From contig NZ_JACJPF010000034.1 of the NCBI RefSeq assembly GCF_014695915.1, positions 35,367 through 99,366 on the forward strand: a DNA stretch of 64,000 nucleotides, written 5' to 3'. A program made the translations under genes and the position numbers. Under the pieces are notes generated by a model that saw nothing but the letters and a program-made list of their open reading frames with translations, was not told the DNA's origin and did no database searches. This DNA comes from Trichocoleus sp. FACHB-40 (GTDB lineage: Bacteria; Cyanobacteriota; Cyanobacteriia; Cyanobacteriales; FACHB-T130). Positions 46,201-54,724 of this stretch are shown here, one piece after another (positions within the stretch are counted from its first letter, which is position 1; every line of letters begins with the position of its first letter).

Positions 46201-46262
46201 GCACTCCTGGACAAGGAACAGAAATCGCGGTGTCCGTAAATCAGCAGGAAAAACCATCATGA
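40266..46262 (+). CDS. Giant Ser/Thr kinase-ATPase-GAF-PAS-histidine kinase
   Basis: The 1998-residue signalling protein has, in order: a Ser/Thr protein kinase domain (about 8-275; VVKLLKQD Lys, catalytic HKDINPGNIV, DFG in IIDFGIATQ); an AAA-type ATPase of the predicted-ATPase family (about 300-620; Walker A GYAGVGKSA near 348, Walker B VIFLDDLQWVD near 473); and a long TPR-like helical region (about 650-1300). A GAF domain (about 1335-1500), two PAS domains (about 1505-1790), a HisKA_3 domain with His1804 in REIHDTLAQ and an HATPase domain (about 1900-1995, DDGQGF, HNGFGLLGM) complete it. This is the cyanobacterial Hank-type multi-domain kinase architecture. It overlaps its NarL regulator by four bases (ATGA). 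The start is ATG 40266. The signal is unknown. Confidence 0.95.
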   Translation: MIAIPGIAFHCKIYESSVSLVYRGIRVQDQRSLVVKLLKQDYPSPQELTRYRQEYEITRSLNLEGVVKAYSQQDYQRTLVILLEDFGGESLEQWIHKRPETFCPMPLATFLPLAIDLTNILGRIHAANVIHKDINPGNIVFNPDTGVVKIIDFGIATQFSRTNPTFKSHYGLEGTLAYLSPEQTGRMNRSLDYRTDFYSLGVTFYELLTGHLPFPTADLLELVHCHIAKHPVPPHELNATIPKPVSDMILKLMAKNAEERYQSAWGIKADLETGFCQFAETGQIDSIQMGIQDVCDQFQIPQKLYGREAEIEALLAAFDRVAGMGNEQLRLKNEENSEFKVEMMLVSGYAGVGKSALVQELYKPITAKRGYFVSGKFDQFGRNIPYSAIAHALQKLVQQLLGEPDEQLQQWRSRFLTALGSNGQIIIDVIPEVELIIGKQTPVPEVGATEAQNRFNRVFQQFIRVFGSAEHPLVIFLDDLQWVDSATLKLIELIMTDVQTQYLFLIGAYRDNEVNCSHPLTIMLEGLRKAGVNTSQITLAPLGLNAIAQLIADTLHSDISTIISLAELVLQKTGGNPFFVNEFLKTLYAENLLSFDLENLSWQWDITHIEGKNITDNVVELMLRKLKKLPPATQRVLQLAACVGANFDLSTLSIICESSHGEIFPELIAAAQSGLIVPTSELDEQLLVQDYKFLHDRVQQAAYTLIDASQRQIIHLQIGRNLLEKTLPERLTDRLFEIVDHLNQGIELVTDQSERNEIAKLNLLAGQKAKGAIAYTIAKKYLASGRECLTASSWQTEYDLTLELFSKTTEVAYLCGEFEGVDQWAGVVLQEAKTVLDIVKVYKVKIQTYMAQSQPLKAINTALQVLQQLGISFPKTLSQSNIRLELDAITSLFGEKPIGDLIHLPQMTKPDKLAAMRILSSITVAVYIAAPDLMPLLVSKQVNLSIQYGNASVSPFAYATYGFILCRTAENIESGYEFGQIALRLLSQPNTHSLKARTLLFLNGFIIPWKKHIRETLEPFLEGYRSGLETGDLEFASYCAHNYCIHAFVAGKELAEVEREMATYSEAIRQIKQEATLLWMQVYRQSVLNLIGCSVNTTRLVGESYNEENGLPLHEAANDEVLIFDVYLNKLLLCYLFCNYVQAVENSTIAERYLNRVTGSPFFPLYYFYNSLSRLAIYPESSSQVQAEILKKVALSQDKMKQWSHYASMNHLHKYHLVEAEKARVLGQLLEAEEFYEQAIQGARDNEYLQEEALAYELAAKFYLLRGREKFAQTYMKEAHYCYEHWGAVAKVKDLETCYPQFFPQSSSLADTRIRTNAGTTSNTSHIAFDLATVMKASQAISSEIELDQLLRSLMQILIENAGAQTGFLILENSGEWVIEAACELNDGANCATQVLQSISMVNCLPESIIQYVIRTHEPVILNDAIHEGNFIYEPYIQHHQTQSLLCLPLLNQSKLVGVLYLENQLITGAFTSERSQILHLLSSQAAIAIENARLYSKLRASESKMTQFLEAVPVGVAVIDATGRPYYANQRGIQLMGKGIDPAVAPDKIAEAYQFYVTGTEQNYPTKKLPIIQALNGERTTVDDLEIHQNNVTIPVEVWGTPVFDEQGKVVYAIAAFQDITERKQAEKLLADYNRTLEQRVIERTLLLSQEIEERQRIENALRQSEEQRRLTMDFTHIGSWNWNIVENTTNWNDNHARLLGLVPGEVESSYQAWRDRVHPEDIHRIEQAVTAALATHTDFEAEYQVIYPNGSIHWLVGRGRGIYNAAGQPVRMLGVILDISDRKLAEAALILEERNRMAREIHDTLAQSFTGIIIHARSAASKITVDPEKAQAYLAQVQNLARTGLTEARRSVEALRRPYLLENNDLLSAFKQLATQLESSSGTTIMCEAIGIPYPLPSEVENNLLRIGQEALTNALKYARATEIRVELIYQSTQCRLRIKDDGQGFPIDRSSSHNGFGLLGMSERADRIGAQLQIQSTPGQGTEIAVSVNQQEKPS

Positions 46263-46888
46263 GTCAATCTAATGCCATTCGTGTTCTGGTTGTAGACGAT
46301 CACCCGGTTGTGCGTCAGGGCTTGGTCGGGATGCTAGAAGAAGTGCCAGATATTCTTGTAGTTGGACAAGCTGGAAATGGTCAGGAGGCACTTGCTGTCT
46401 TTCGTCAAGAACAGCCAGATGCAACTTTGATGGACTTGCGGATGCCCCATATGGATGGAGTCGCTGCGATTACTGCCATCTGCACCGAGTTTCCTGCTGC
46501 TCGGATTATCGTATTGACGACTTACGAGGGCGATGAAGACATTTATCAGGGGTTACGAGCAGGAGCCAAAGGATATTTACTCAAAGATGCTGAGCCAGAA
46601 GAATTGCTGGCTGCTATTCGCGCTGTTCACAAAGGACAGAAGCACATTCCACCTCAGGTAGGTGCCAAACTCTTAGAGCGCATGACGAGTCCAGAATTGA
46701 GCGATCGCGAGTTAGAGGTACTTCAACTCATTACAACGGGCAAGAGTACCCAAGTCATTAGCAAGGCTCTACATATTACTGAACGCACTGTCAACTTTCA
46801 TATCAATCATATTTTAAGTAAGTTGGGTGTAGAGGATCGCACTCAAGCGGTGATCGTTGCATTAAGGCGAGGCATTGTTAGCTTGTAG
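46259..46888 (+). CDS. NarL-type response regulator, partner of the giant kinase
   Basis: The 209-residue regulator has a receiver domain (about 6-122: VVDDHPVV, phospho-Asp in DATLMDLRMPHMDG, Thr in IIVLTTYEG, Lys in GYLLKDA). A LuxR helix-turn-helix (about 145-205: LSDRELEVLQLITTGKSTQV, NFHINHILSKLGVEDRTQAV) follows. Its ATG overlaps the stop codon of the kinase gene, so the two are translationally coupled and surely cognate. HisKA_3 kinases normally pair with NarL regulators. It lies directly upstream of the redox/hydrolase gene run (47-60 kb), which is a reasonable candidate target set. Confidence 0.95.
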   Translation: MSQSNAIRVLVVDDHPVVRQGLVGMLEEVPDILVVGQAGNGQEALAVFRQEQPDATLMDLRMPHMDGVAAITAICTEFPAARIIVLTTYEGDEDIYQGLRAGAKGYLLKDAEPEELLAAIRAVHKGQKHIPPQVGAKLLERMTSPELSDRELEVLQLITTGKSTQVISKALHITERTVNFHINHILSKLGVEDRTQAVIVALRRGIVSL

Positions 46889-47096
46889 CGTCATACCTGT
46901 TAAATTTGTCAGGTTATCAGTTGCCTAATTTGTCAGCTTATATTCTGAAGTTTTTCTCAGCGACAAAATCGACTTAACTCTCTAAATTGAGAGTATGCAA
47001 CAGATAACACAGAGGTATTGATTTACCCAATTTTGAAAGATGTTTTATAGCAATCATCTGTTTCTACCTGCTGCACTCCTTTCCTAAGAGGTGCCA

Positions 47097-47636
47097 ATGA
47101 GTCTCGGTGATTATTATAATCGGTTGCTTGTGCCAATTTCTGAACAAGATCATATTCAGGGATTGGTGAGCGCTTCAGTGGCACTCGTTGAATATGGTGA
47201 CTATCAATGTCTTATTTGTGGCGAAGCTCACCAATTAATCAAGGCGATCCAGCAACAGCTATACGACTTATGCTTTGTATTTCGCCACTTTCCACAGCCG
47301 CAAATACATCCTTATGCCCAACGTGCAGCCGAAGCGGCCCAAGCGGCAGCCGCCCAAGGTCAGTTTTGGCAAATGCATGACATTTTGTTCACCCATCAAC
47401 AAGCGTTAGGAAACGATCATCTTGTGGAGTATGCCAATAATTTAGGACTTGATATCCCTCAATTTCTGCAAGATATATCAAGTAAAGTACATATCAATCG
47501 CATCAATCAAGATATCGAAAGTGGATTAAACAGTGGAGTAACGGCTGCCCCAGCACTGTTTATTAATGAAATTCGCTATATCGGTCGCTGGAATATTGAC
47601 CAGTTGATGGCAGCAATTATCACTGTAAGTAATTGA
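47097..47636 (+). CDS. DsbA-like thioredoxin-fold oxidoreductase
   Basis: The protein (179 residues from ATG 47097; GTG 47091 is less likely because AAGAGG then sits too close) is a DsbA/thioredoxin_4 domain. The redox motif is CLIC in YGDYQCLICGEAH (about residue 41). HFPQPQIHPYAQRAAEAAQA is the usual helical insert, and the cis-Pro loop is VTAAPALFINE (about 153). No signal peptide is present, so it acts in the cytoplasm or is a reductant-linked protein. It opens the run of plus-strand redox and hydrolase genes after the kinase/regulator pair. Confidence 0.88.
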   Translation: MSLGDYYNRLLVPISEQDHIQGLVSASVALVEYGDYQCLICGEAHQLIKAIQQQLYDLCFVFRHFPQPQIHPYAQRAAEAAQAAAAQGQFWQMHDILFTHQQALGNDHLVEYANNLGLDIPQFLQDISSKVHINRINQDIESGLNSGVTAAPALFINEIRYIGRWNIDQLMAAIITVSN

Positions 47637-47683
47637 TGTTCCTGGTTTTTAATCCTAACTAATGTCTCACTGAGGAAAATTTT

Positions 47684-47845
47684 ATGACATCCATTCTATT
47701 ACTGTTTAAAAATGGTTTTGAGTGCTATTCAGTTTTTAACTTAAATTTATTTTTTGGGCAATTCAGATATATAGTTGCACTTCAGGATGCTGAAATTGAA
47801 CTTAACTTAAAACCTATCTTGGAAAACTTTCCTGGTTTAAATTAG
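47684..47845 (+). CDS. Possible 53-residue small protein
   Basis: I translated this short frame by hand: it begins MTSILLLFKNGFECYSVFN and ends NFPGLN with TAG. GAGGA lies eight bases before the ATG, which is better than for many neighbours. It shows no membrane helix or motif and no family I know. It fills an otherwise empty 346-base gap between the DsbA-like and cupin genes. Confidence 0.3.
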   Translation: MTSILLLFKNGFECYSVFNLNLFFGQFRYIVALQDAEIELNLKPILENFPGLN

Positions 47846-47982
47846 CCGAACGTCAAAGAATAGGGATAGTTCATTCGGAATCAGGTGAAACACATTTGCA
47901 CTGAGCTTGCACGATCAAACACTAGGAAACCCACTCTAGCAATGTGTTCTAAACCGTGAAGTTTAGATAGGGAGACAAACTA

Positions 47983-48714
47983 ATGAACCGTGATCGGCAA
48001 TACCTTTACTCCACTACTATCGATAATCCTGAAAAGTTGCAAAGCCTGCCGCAACACCTCAACAGCTCCAGTTTGAATCATGTATTTACCCATATTGCAC
48101 AAGAGGTTGCTCAGCGGCTTCAGTCATCTCATGATTTTCCAGTTAATCGAGACAGCAATCCTGATGAGGCGATAGCGATTCAAGCGATCGCACATTTGCA
48201 GCGATTGACCCCTCTGACTAATAAGGCTATTAAACATCAACTTTATAGCTATCCACAAGGAGAAAAGAGCAATCTTATGACACAATCTTTCTGGTTTTTT
48301 GGTTCTCGCCTCACCATCGTTGCTGACCATACCACGACCGGAGGTCAGTACGATCTAATTGAAGGCTACTTCCCACCTGGCTCACAGACTCCTCCCCATC
48401 GCCACACGCGCTATTCTGAACAACTCTATGTACTGGAAGGGGAGTTCACAGTGTGGGCAGGTGAGAACAAGGTTGTGCTAAGCGCGGGTGAAAGCTTCCT
48501 GATTCCGGTTGGCACACCTCACGTCGTCGCGGTGCTCGGCGATAAGCCAGCTCGTGGGTTGGTCGTTGCTGCGCCCAGTGCCTTTGCTCGGCTGATTGCA
48601 GCAGTGGGGACGCTGGATGAGACAGAATCATCGGACATGGAGCTAGTTGAACGCATTAGCGCTGAGATTGGCGACGAAATTCTGGGTGCGCCCGGAGATG
48701 TACCCTCCACATGA
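47983..48714 (+). CDS. Cupin-domain protein
   Basis: The 243-residue protein has a helical N-terminal region (about 1-95) without recognisable fold, then a cupin barrel (about 105-205). Cupin motif 1 is [17 protein letters not shown] with two His and Glu; motif 2 is [10 protein letters not shown] with the last metal-binding His. This is the quercetinase-like small cupin group. The C-terminal 35 residues are helical and acidic. The function could be dioxygenase or ligand sensing; metal is likely. GGAG precedes the ATG. It sits 122 bases before the SDR gene on the same strand. Confidence 0.82.
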   Translation: MNRDRQYLYSTTIDNPEKLQSLPQHLNSSSLNHVFTHIAQEVAQRLQSSHDFPVNRDSNPDEAIAIQAIAHLQRLTPLTNKAIKHQLYSYPQGEKSNLMTQSFWFFGSRLTIVADHTTTGGQYDLIEGYFPPGSQTPPHRHTRYSEQLYVLEGEFTVWAGENKVVLSAGESFLIPVGTPHVVAVLGDKPARGLVVAAPSAFARLIAAVGTLDETESSDMELVERISAEIGDEILGAPGDVPST

Positions 48715-48835
48715 GGTGATGCGGGAAAACTTTTTAGCGCAGATCGTCAACATCAGGCTGCTCCTCATTGTTCTCGTGTTGAAAGCAACCCACCGCAAAC
48801 TACTCTTTCACCCCTCAACAACCACAGGATTTATC

Positions 48836-49588
48836 ATGATGAAAAAACTAGAAGGAAAAGTCGCTCTTGTCACCGGCGGTACCAGCGGCATCGGTCTTGC
48901 CACTGCTAAGCGCTTTGTCGCCGAAGGGGCATATGTCTTCATCACCGGTCGTCGCCAAACTGAACTGGATGCCGCCGTCAAAGCGATCGGTGAAAACATC
49001 ACGGGTGTTCAGAGCGATGCCTCCAAGATGGAAGACCTCGATCGCCTGTTCGCCACGATTGAGCAAGAGAAAGGACACCTCGATGTGATCTTCGCCAATG
49101 CTGGTGGTGGAGAACTCGTTCCACTTGGAGCAATCACCGAAGAACACTTTGACAAAACGTTCAACACTAACGTCAAAGGTTTGCTGTTCACCGTGCAGAA
49201 GGCACTACCTCTGTTGCCAGAGGGCGCTTCCATCATTCTAAACGCCTCGACTACTACTACTATGGGTACCCCAGCCTTCAGCGTTTACAGTGCGACCAAA
49301 GCCGCTGTGCGCTCGTTTGCTCGCAATTGGACACTCGACCTCAAAGAGCGCCAGATCCGAGTTAATGCTATTAGCCCTGGTGTAGTTCCTACTCCCGGTT
49401 ACAATCTCATGGGACTGAGTGATGAGCAGGTGCAGGATTTCGTAGCAACTGAAGCCAAAAATATCCCACTAGGACGAGTCGGCACACCGGATGAGATTGC
49501 CAAAGCCGTCGTCTTTCTCGCTTGTGACGACAGCAGCTTTGTCAACGGCATCGAGCTGTTTGTCGATGGCGGTATGGCACAGATTTAA
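48836..49588 (+). CDS. Short-chain dehydrogenase/reductase
   Basis: The open frame reaches back to 48647, overlapping the cupin gene, but the true start is MM at 48836/48839, where [20 protein letters not shown] begins (about 250 residues). It has TGGTSGIG for the cofactor, NAGGG, a catalytic Ser in [14 protein letters not shown] as YxxxK, and [12 protein letters not shown]. The C-terminus [16 protein letters not shown] is classic for the family. GRRQTEL after the second strand suggests NADPH. The substrate is unknown. Upstream AGGA supports the start. Confidence 0.93.
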   Translation: MMKKLEGKVALVTGGTSGIGLATAKRFVAEGAYVFITGRRQTELDAAVKAIGENITGVQSDASKMEDLDRLFATIEQEKGHLDVIFANAGGGELVPLGAITEEHFDKTFNTNVKGLLFTVQKALPLLPEGASIILNASTTTTMGTPAFSVYSATKAAVRSFARNWTLDLKERQIRVNAISPGVVPTPGYNLMGLSDEQVQDFVATEAKNIPLGRVGTPDEIAKAVVFLACDDSSFVNGIELFVDGGMAQI

Positions 49589-49636
49589 AGTGCCCTAAAA
49601 ATACCCATCACCAAAACCATAGAGGAGTTCGCTGCT

Positions 49637-50026
49637 ATGAATGCAATTAACGGCATCATCAGTCAGCCCAGCCCATATTCAGTAACCGAAACCGTCGATC
49701 GCTTAGAAGCTATCCTTCAGGCAAAAGGCATCACCATTTTTGTCCGCATTGATCAACGAGCTGAAGCCAAAAAAGTTGGACTCAGCCTGCGTCCGACACA
49801 GTTATTGCTGTTTGGCAACCCTGAAGCCGGAACACCGCTCATGGTGGCAGAACCGACGATCGCTCTGGATTTACCCCTGAAAATACTGGCATGGGAAGCG
49901 GCTGACGGTAAGGTATGGCTGAGTTACAACGATCCTAATTACTTAAAGCAGCGGTTCTCTCTCTCCGATGAGTTGGTCAAAAACATCGCGGTCATTGCAC
50001 CTTTAGTCAATCAAGCACTCCGATAA
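49637..50026 (+). CDS. DUF302 family protein
   Basis: The 129-residue protein is a single DUF302 domain: SPYSVTETVDRLEAILQAKG at the start, FVRIDQRAEAKKVGLSLRPT in the middle (the R-P-T-x-L-x-x-F-G-N-P pattern is complete), and DLPLKILAWEAADGKVWLSYN. DUF302 proteins are small alpha/beta proteins, often beside redox or stress genes; function is not established. GAGGAG nine bases before the ATG supports the start. It is placed 48 bases after the SDR gene. Confidence 0.9.
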   Translation: MNAINGIISQPSPYSVTETVDRLEAILQAKGITIFVRIDQRAEAKKVGLSLRPTQLLLFGNPEAGTPLMVAEPTIALDLPLKILAWEAADGKVWLSYNDPNYLKQRFSLSDELVKNIAVIAPLVNQALR

Positions 50027-50100
50027 GCAACTCAGTCATTTTTTCGATATCCCATGTTGGCTGCCGTAATCGAATGGAATCCAAAACTTTGGAGCTAAAG

Positions 50101-50751
50101 ATGAAACTCATCTGTGTCAACGTAGGACTTCCGCGTGAAGTGACCTGGAAAGGGAAAACAGTTACAACTGGAATTTTCAAAGAGCCAGTCAGCAAACGGG
50201 TGATGGTGCGATCGCTCAATTTAGACGGTGATGGACAGGCTGATCTCACCGTTCATGGCGGATTAGACAAAGCCGTCTATGTCTATCCGTTCGAGCATTA
50301 CGATTACTGGCGAGGTGAATTGCCTGACACAGAGCTGCCGCTAGGTATCTTTGGCGAAAATTTCACAATCACTGGACTAAGAGAAGAGGAAGTGAACATT
50401 GGCGATCACTTTCACATCGGCACTGTAAAACTGATGGTGACACAACCTCGCCTACCCTGCTACAAACTTGGGATTCGGTTTGGACGACCGGATATGGTTA
50501 AACGATTTCTCGCGAGTCGTCGAACCGGATTTTACTTTCGTGTTTTGCAAGAGGGCGAAGTCGGAGCTGGAGACACTTTAGAGTTGGTGAGTCGAGATGA
50601 CAACAACATCACTGTTGCTGATATCACTCAACTTTATGTTCGCCAGGAAGACAATCCAGAGTTACTTCACCGTGCTGCTCAACTGGAAGCTTTACCCGAA
50701 AGTTGGCGCGACTACTTCCAGGAGCAAGGTCGTCGTCAGGATGTGAGATAA
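50101..50751 (+). CDS. MOSC-domain protein (YiiM type)
   Basis: The frame starts at 50074, but GGAG six bases before ATG 50101 favours MKLICVNVGLPREVTWKGK (216 residues). It contains a MOSC domain (about 10-160) with LDGDGQADLTVHGGLDKAVY, FGENFTITG and the conserved Cys in QPRLPCYKLGIRFG. A C-terminal three-helix domain (VADITQLYVRQEDN onward) makes it YiiM-like. MOSC proteins bind the molybdenum cofactor; YiiM reduces N-hydroxylated compounds. This fits a detoxifying neighbourhood. The redox partner is unknown. Confidence 0.92.
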   Translation: MKLICVNVGLPREVTWKGKTVTTGIFKEPVSKRVMVRSLNLDGDGQADLTVHGGLDKAVYVYPFEHYDYWRGELPDTELPLGIFGENFTITGLREEEVNIGDHFHIGTVKLMVTQPRLPCYKLGIRFGRPDMVKRFLASRRTGFYFRVLQEGEVGAGDTLELVSRDDNNITVADITQLYVRQEDNPELLHRAAQLEALPESWRDYFQEQGRRQDVR

Positions 50752-51026
50752 ATTAACCTGTCGTAAAACTTCACCAGTTGAAGAAGGTTCTCTCAGCATG
50801 GCTTCACGTCCATCAGCCACTACTTATAGGGCACTTTCCTGTAACGATTGAAATAACTGGATGGAGATAACCTGTAATTACTCTTTGAGTTAAGATTTAA
50901 ACGCTTTAAAGCCGTCTCTAACTTGTCGCTTAACTCAGCAAACTTCAGTGTTCTGAATCAAATGAATATTGAACAATGAGAACAACAGAACACCTGTTTC
51001 TCATACTTCTACAACGCATATATTCC

Positions 51027-53339
51027 ATGACCACATATCGCACAGTCTCAATCGATGGTTTAGATATTTTCTATCGTGAAGCGGGTTCTCGCGACAACCC
51101 AACGATTCTGCTGTTGCATGGCTTCCCGACTTCCTCTCACATGTTCCGCAATCTCATACCTGCACTTGCGGATTCCTTCCATCTGGTTGCCCCTGATTAC
51201 CCTGGCTTTGGCTATAGTTCCATGCCTACGGTGGATGAGTTTGATTACACATTCGATCGCCTTACCGAAGTAATGGCAGGCTTTATCGATGCGATCAGCT
51301 TGAAACGCTACAGTCTTTACTTGATGGACTATGGCGCTCCTATTGGCTATCGCCTTGCAACGCAGAATCCAGAGCGGGTAGAGTCGCTGATTGTGCAAAA
51401 TGGCAATGCCTACGCGGAAGGGCTAGGTGATTTCTGGCAACCAATGCGAGCTTTTTGGCAGAACAAGACACCTGAGAATACCGAGCGGGTGCGTCAGGCT
51501 CTAGCTATCAAGGGCGCGAAATGGTATTACACCACTGGAGCGAGAAATTTAGAGTCCCTCAGTCCCGATACGTGGACTTTGGATGAAGCGCTTCTCGATC
51601 GCCCTGGTAACTCGGATATTCAACTGGCATTGAAGTACGACTATCAATCCAATTTGTTGCTGTATCTGCAATGGCAAGCCTACCTGCGTCAGTATCAACC
51701 CCCAACGTTAGTCGTGTGGGGCAAAAACGATCAGGGCTTTTTAGTCGAAGGAGCCTATGCCTACAAACGTGACTTGCAGAATCTTGAGTTTCATCTACTC
51801 GATACCGGACACTTTGCCCTGGAAGAAGATGGGGACGTGATCGCAGATCATATTCGCTGCTTTCTGACCACCCACGTTGTAGAGAACACCATGATCGACA
51901 GGACAACAACGACCGATCCCGATTTTGATGCCCGCGAGGCACTACGCCTGCTCGGTCCCGATCCCGAAAACTGGGTACCCGATCGCCCTGGCATCGATCA
52001 CAATGTCACTATAATAGGTGGCAGCGGCAGCGGTAGCACCTTTGTATTTGCGCTACGCCGTGCTGGAATCGGTCGCGTGACGGAGATCGATGCAGCCGAT
52101 GACGAGGCTCATGCAGGCGTATGGCTGACGCGAGCGCGGATGAAAACGCTCCGCACGCCGAAAAATCTGCCTGGTCCAGAACTAGGCATCCCAGAATTGT
52201 CCTTTCAAGCCTGGTACGAAGCTCGGCACGGTGCGGCAGCCTACGCGCAGATCGATCACATTGGGCGAGTGGCTTGGGCTGAGTACCTCAGTTGGTATCG
52301 GCAATTCCTCGGTATCCAGGTTCGTTACCGGACGAAGTTGGTGCGGATTGAGCCAGATGCAGGTTTCTTCCGCTTACACCTTGAGGTAGACGGTGTCCCG
52401 CAGGTAGAAACTACGCGCAAAATTATCTTCGCCAATGGCGTGGCTGGCACTGGTGGTCCATACATACCTCCAGTACTGGCTGACTTACCACGCACGCTGT
52501 ACGCACATACCGCCGATGCCATCGATTTTGAAGCACTGCGCGGTAAGACTGTGGCAGTGCTGGGTGCAGCGGCTTCAGCTTTCGATGCAGCAGGAGTGGC
52601 GTTGGAATCGGGAGCTAAGGCAGTACACCTATTTGTACGGCGGTCAGAGCTTGCATCTCTGTCATTACTGCGGGTACGGGACTATCCTGGCGCTTATGAC
52701 AATTATCCTCAACTACCCGATGCAGTTCGCTGGTTCCAGGCTTGGCGCTTTCATCAAGCAGGCACCGCGCCACCACCGAACTCGATTAAGCGAGCGATCG
52801 CCTTCCCGAACTTTCACATCCACCTATCTGCACCTTGGAAATCGGCACGGAAAATGGGTGATCGCATTGCTATCCAGGTGAACGATGATGTTTCCGAGTT
52901 TGATTTTGCGCTCGCTGGCACTGGTTACTTCGTTGACCCAACAAAGCGTCCCGAACTAGCCGACTTTGCCCAGCATATTGCCCTCTGGCGCGATCGCTAC
53001 GAGCCACCAGAAGACCTGCGCGACGACAATTTGGGGATGCACCCTTACCTCGGTAGCGCCCACGAATACCAAGAAAAAGTACCTGGCACTGCCCCTTATC
53101 TGAAAGACATTCACGTATTTAATCCTGCTGGTTTGGTCAGCTTCGGCTTGCCAGTTGGTGACATACCTAGCATCCGTCGCGACGTACCTGCAATAGTATC
53201 GTGCATCAGTCACGACTTGTTCTTTGAGGACTGGGCGCATCATGAGGCACGTATCACAGGCGATATTGCCCCCGATTTTGAGAACTCGCTCTATGCTCCT
53301 GCGGTGTGGAAACAACCGAGCGGGGCAGCGACGCGCTAG
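51027..53339 (+). CDS. Alpha/beta-hydrolase fused to a flavin monooxygenase-like domain
   Basis: The frame (from 50976; ATG 51027 preferred, 770 residues) joins two enzymes. Residues 1-290 are an alpha/beta hydrolase of the epoxide hydrolase/haloalkane dehalogenase type: oxyanion HGFPT (31-35), nucleophile Asp101 in LMDYGAPIG, acid in VVWGKNDQG, His in LDTGHFALEE. Residues about 310-770 are an FAD/NAD(P)-binding monooxygenase-like domain with VTIIGGSGSG (about 327) and a second dinucleotide site VLGAAASAFDAAG (about 510). A Met (MIDRTTTTDPDF) at the junction may be the relic of a separate start. Monooxygenase plus hydrolase in one chain suggests sequential oxidation and ring or ester opening of an organic compound. 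The substrate is unknown. Confidence 0.85.
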   Translation: MTTYRTVSIDGLDIFYREAGSRDNPTILLLHGFPTSSHMFRNLIPALADSFHLVAPDYPGFGYSSMPTVDEFDYTFDRLTEVMAGFIDAISLKRYSLYLMDYGAPIGYRLATQNPERVESLIVQNGNAYAEGLGDFWQPMRAFWQNKTPENTERVRQALAIKGAKWYYTTGARNLESLSPDTWTLDEALLDRPGNSDIQLALKYDYQSNLLLYLQWQAYLRQYQPPTLVVWGKNDQGFLVEGAYAYKRDLQNLEFHLLDTGHFALEEDGDVIADHIRCFLTTHVVENTMIDRTTTTDPDFDAREALRLLGPDPENWVPDRPGIDHNVTIIGGSGSGSTFVFALRRAGIGRVTEIDAADDEAHAGVWLTRARMKTLRTPKNLPGPELGIPELSFQAWYEARHGAAAYAQIDHIGRVAWAEYLSWYRQFLGIQVRYRTKLVRIEPDAGFFRLHLEVDGVPQVETTRKIIFANGVAGTGGPYIPPVLADLPRTLYAHTADAIDFEALRGKTVAVLGAAASAFDAAGVALESGAKAVHLFVRRSELASLSLLRVRDYPGAYDNYPQLPDAVRWFQAWRFHQAGTAPPPNSIKRAIAFPNFHIHLSAPWKSARKMGDRIAIQVNDDVSEFDFALAGTGYFVDPTKRPELADFAQHIALWRDRYEPPEDLRDDNLGMHPYLGSAHEYQEKVPGTAPYLKDIHVFNPAGLVSFGLPVGDIPSIRRDVPAIVSCISHDLFFEDWAHHEARITGDIAPDFENSLYAPAVWKQPSGAATR

Positions 53340-53504
53340 GTTAACAACTTTTTCACCAGTAACAAATAGTTCTGGCTGGGAAACGATGTCAGTAGAAAGT
53401 GATTGCCATTCCACAATCACTGCTCTTCAAGCAACACTGTTAAATCAATTCACTTAACAGTGTCATTTCAACAGATTGTTTACTACTTATCAAAGGAGAA
53501 TGTC

Positions 53505-54497
53505 ATGGTTGCTCAAGTAAACTCGCCAGCCGCAAAAATTTTGGAAGTTGCAGATGATCCACGTCTTTCCAAAGGGGTGAAGGAATTTTTGAACGTGCTG
53601 AATTCAGGAGGTGCGGCGCTGGAGACACTCACTCCACTCGAAGCACGTCAGGTTTTTGTTGATGCACAAGCTTCTGTTCCAGTAGACCTTTCTGGTATTG
53701 AGGAGTCTGAGAAGACGATTTCTGCTGACGGTTATTCGATTACACTCAATATTGTGCGACCTGAAGGTGTCAAAGGCACATTGCCTGTTTTCATCTTTAT
53801 TCATGGCGGCGGTTGGGTGCTGGGTGATTATCCAACGCACAAGCGTATGGTGCGTGAGCTCGTTGTGCTTTCAGGGTTTGCGGGTGTCTTTGTTAACTAC
53901 ACTCGCACGCCAGATGCCCAGTATCCACAAGCGATTAATGAGATCTATGCCGCAACCAAATGGGTTGCTGAGCATGGTGAGGAGATTGGTGTGGATGGCA
54001 AAAATTTGGCAGTTGTCGGCAACAGTGTTGGCGGGAATATGACAACAGTAACTGCTTTGAAGGCGAAAGAAAACGGAGGACCACACATCAAGCTACAAAT
54101 CATGATGTGGCCGATCGTCGATGCGGATTTTGAAACGGATTCTTATCAACAATTTGGCGAGAAACGTTTCCTGACCACATCTTTGATGAAGTGGATGTAT
54201 GACCTCTATACGACTGACCCAGAAAAGCGCAAAGAAATTTATGCCTCTCCCCTACAGGCTACGGTTGAGCAACTGAAAGGATTGCCTCCGGCGTTAATTC
54301 AGGTTGGAGAAAGCGATATCTTGCGTGATGAAGGCGAAGCGTATGGACGCAAGCTGGATGAAGCCGGGGTAAAAGTGACAACCGTGCGTTACAACGGCAT
54401 GATTCATGACTTCGGACTACTTAATGGTTTAGCCGAGGTTCCGGCAGTTCGTTCTCTTTTTGTCCAAGCAGCCGCTGAACTGAAGAAATATCTGTAA
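53505..54497 (+). CDS. Alpha/beta hydrolase, HSL/esterase type
   Basis: The frame extends back to 53403, but AGGAG before ATG 53505 fixes MVAQVNSPAAKILEV as the start (330 residues). It is a hormone-sensitive-lipase-type hydrolase: oxyanion HGGGWVLGDYPTH (about 113), nucleophile Ser in VVGNSVGGNMT (about 187), Asp in VGESDILRDEGEAYG (about 272) and His in NGMIHDFGLL (about 303). There is no signal peptide, so it is a cytoplasmic esterase for small acyl esters. It follows the hydrolase-monooxygenase fusion by 165 bases on the same strand; a shared pathway is plausible. Confidence 0.92.
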   Translation: MVAQVNSPAAKILEVADDPRLSKGVKEFLNVLNSGGAALETLTPLEARQVFVDAQASVPVDLSGIEESEKTISADGYSITLNIVRPEGVKGTLPVFIFIHGGGWVLGDYPTHKRMVRELVVLSGFAGVFVNYTRTPDAQYPQAINEIYAATKWVAEHGEEIGVDGKNLAVVGNSVGGNMTTVTALKAKENGGPHIKLQIMMWPIVDADFETDSYQQFGEKRFLTTSLMKWMYDLYTTDPEKRKEIYASPLQATVEQLKGLPPALIQVGESDILRDEGEAYGRKLDEAGVKVTTVRYNGMIHDFGLLNGLAEVPAVRSLFVQAAAELKKYL

Positions 54498-54724
54498 TAG
54501 GAAACGATCGTTTCTTTTACCGCCAATTACAATCAATCCTCGTTCTTGTCGGTTTCAGAGATTACAGGCTTGAAACTACTCTGACTTATTCAATCCCCAT
54601 TGTGTAAGTCAGAGATAGTTAATCTCTCGTCACGGCTGCAATTCACCCCTGCCTAATTCGGGCAAAGGATGAATCATCTCGAACATTGAACTTCATAAGG
54701 TCAATTCTCAAGTACCTGACAGCT

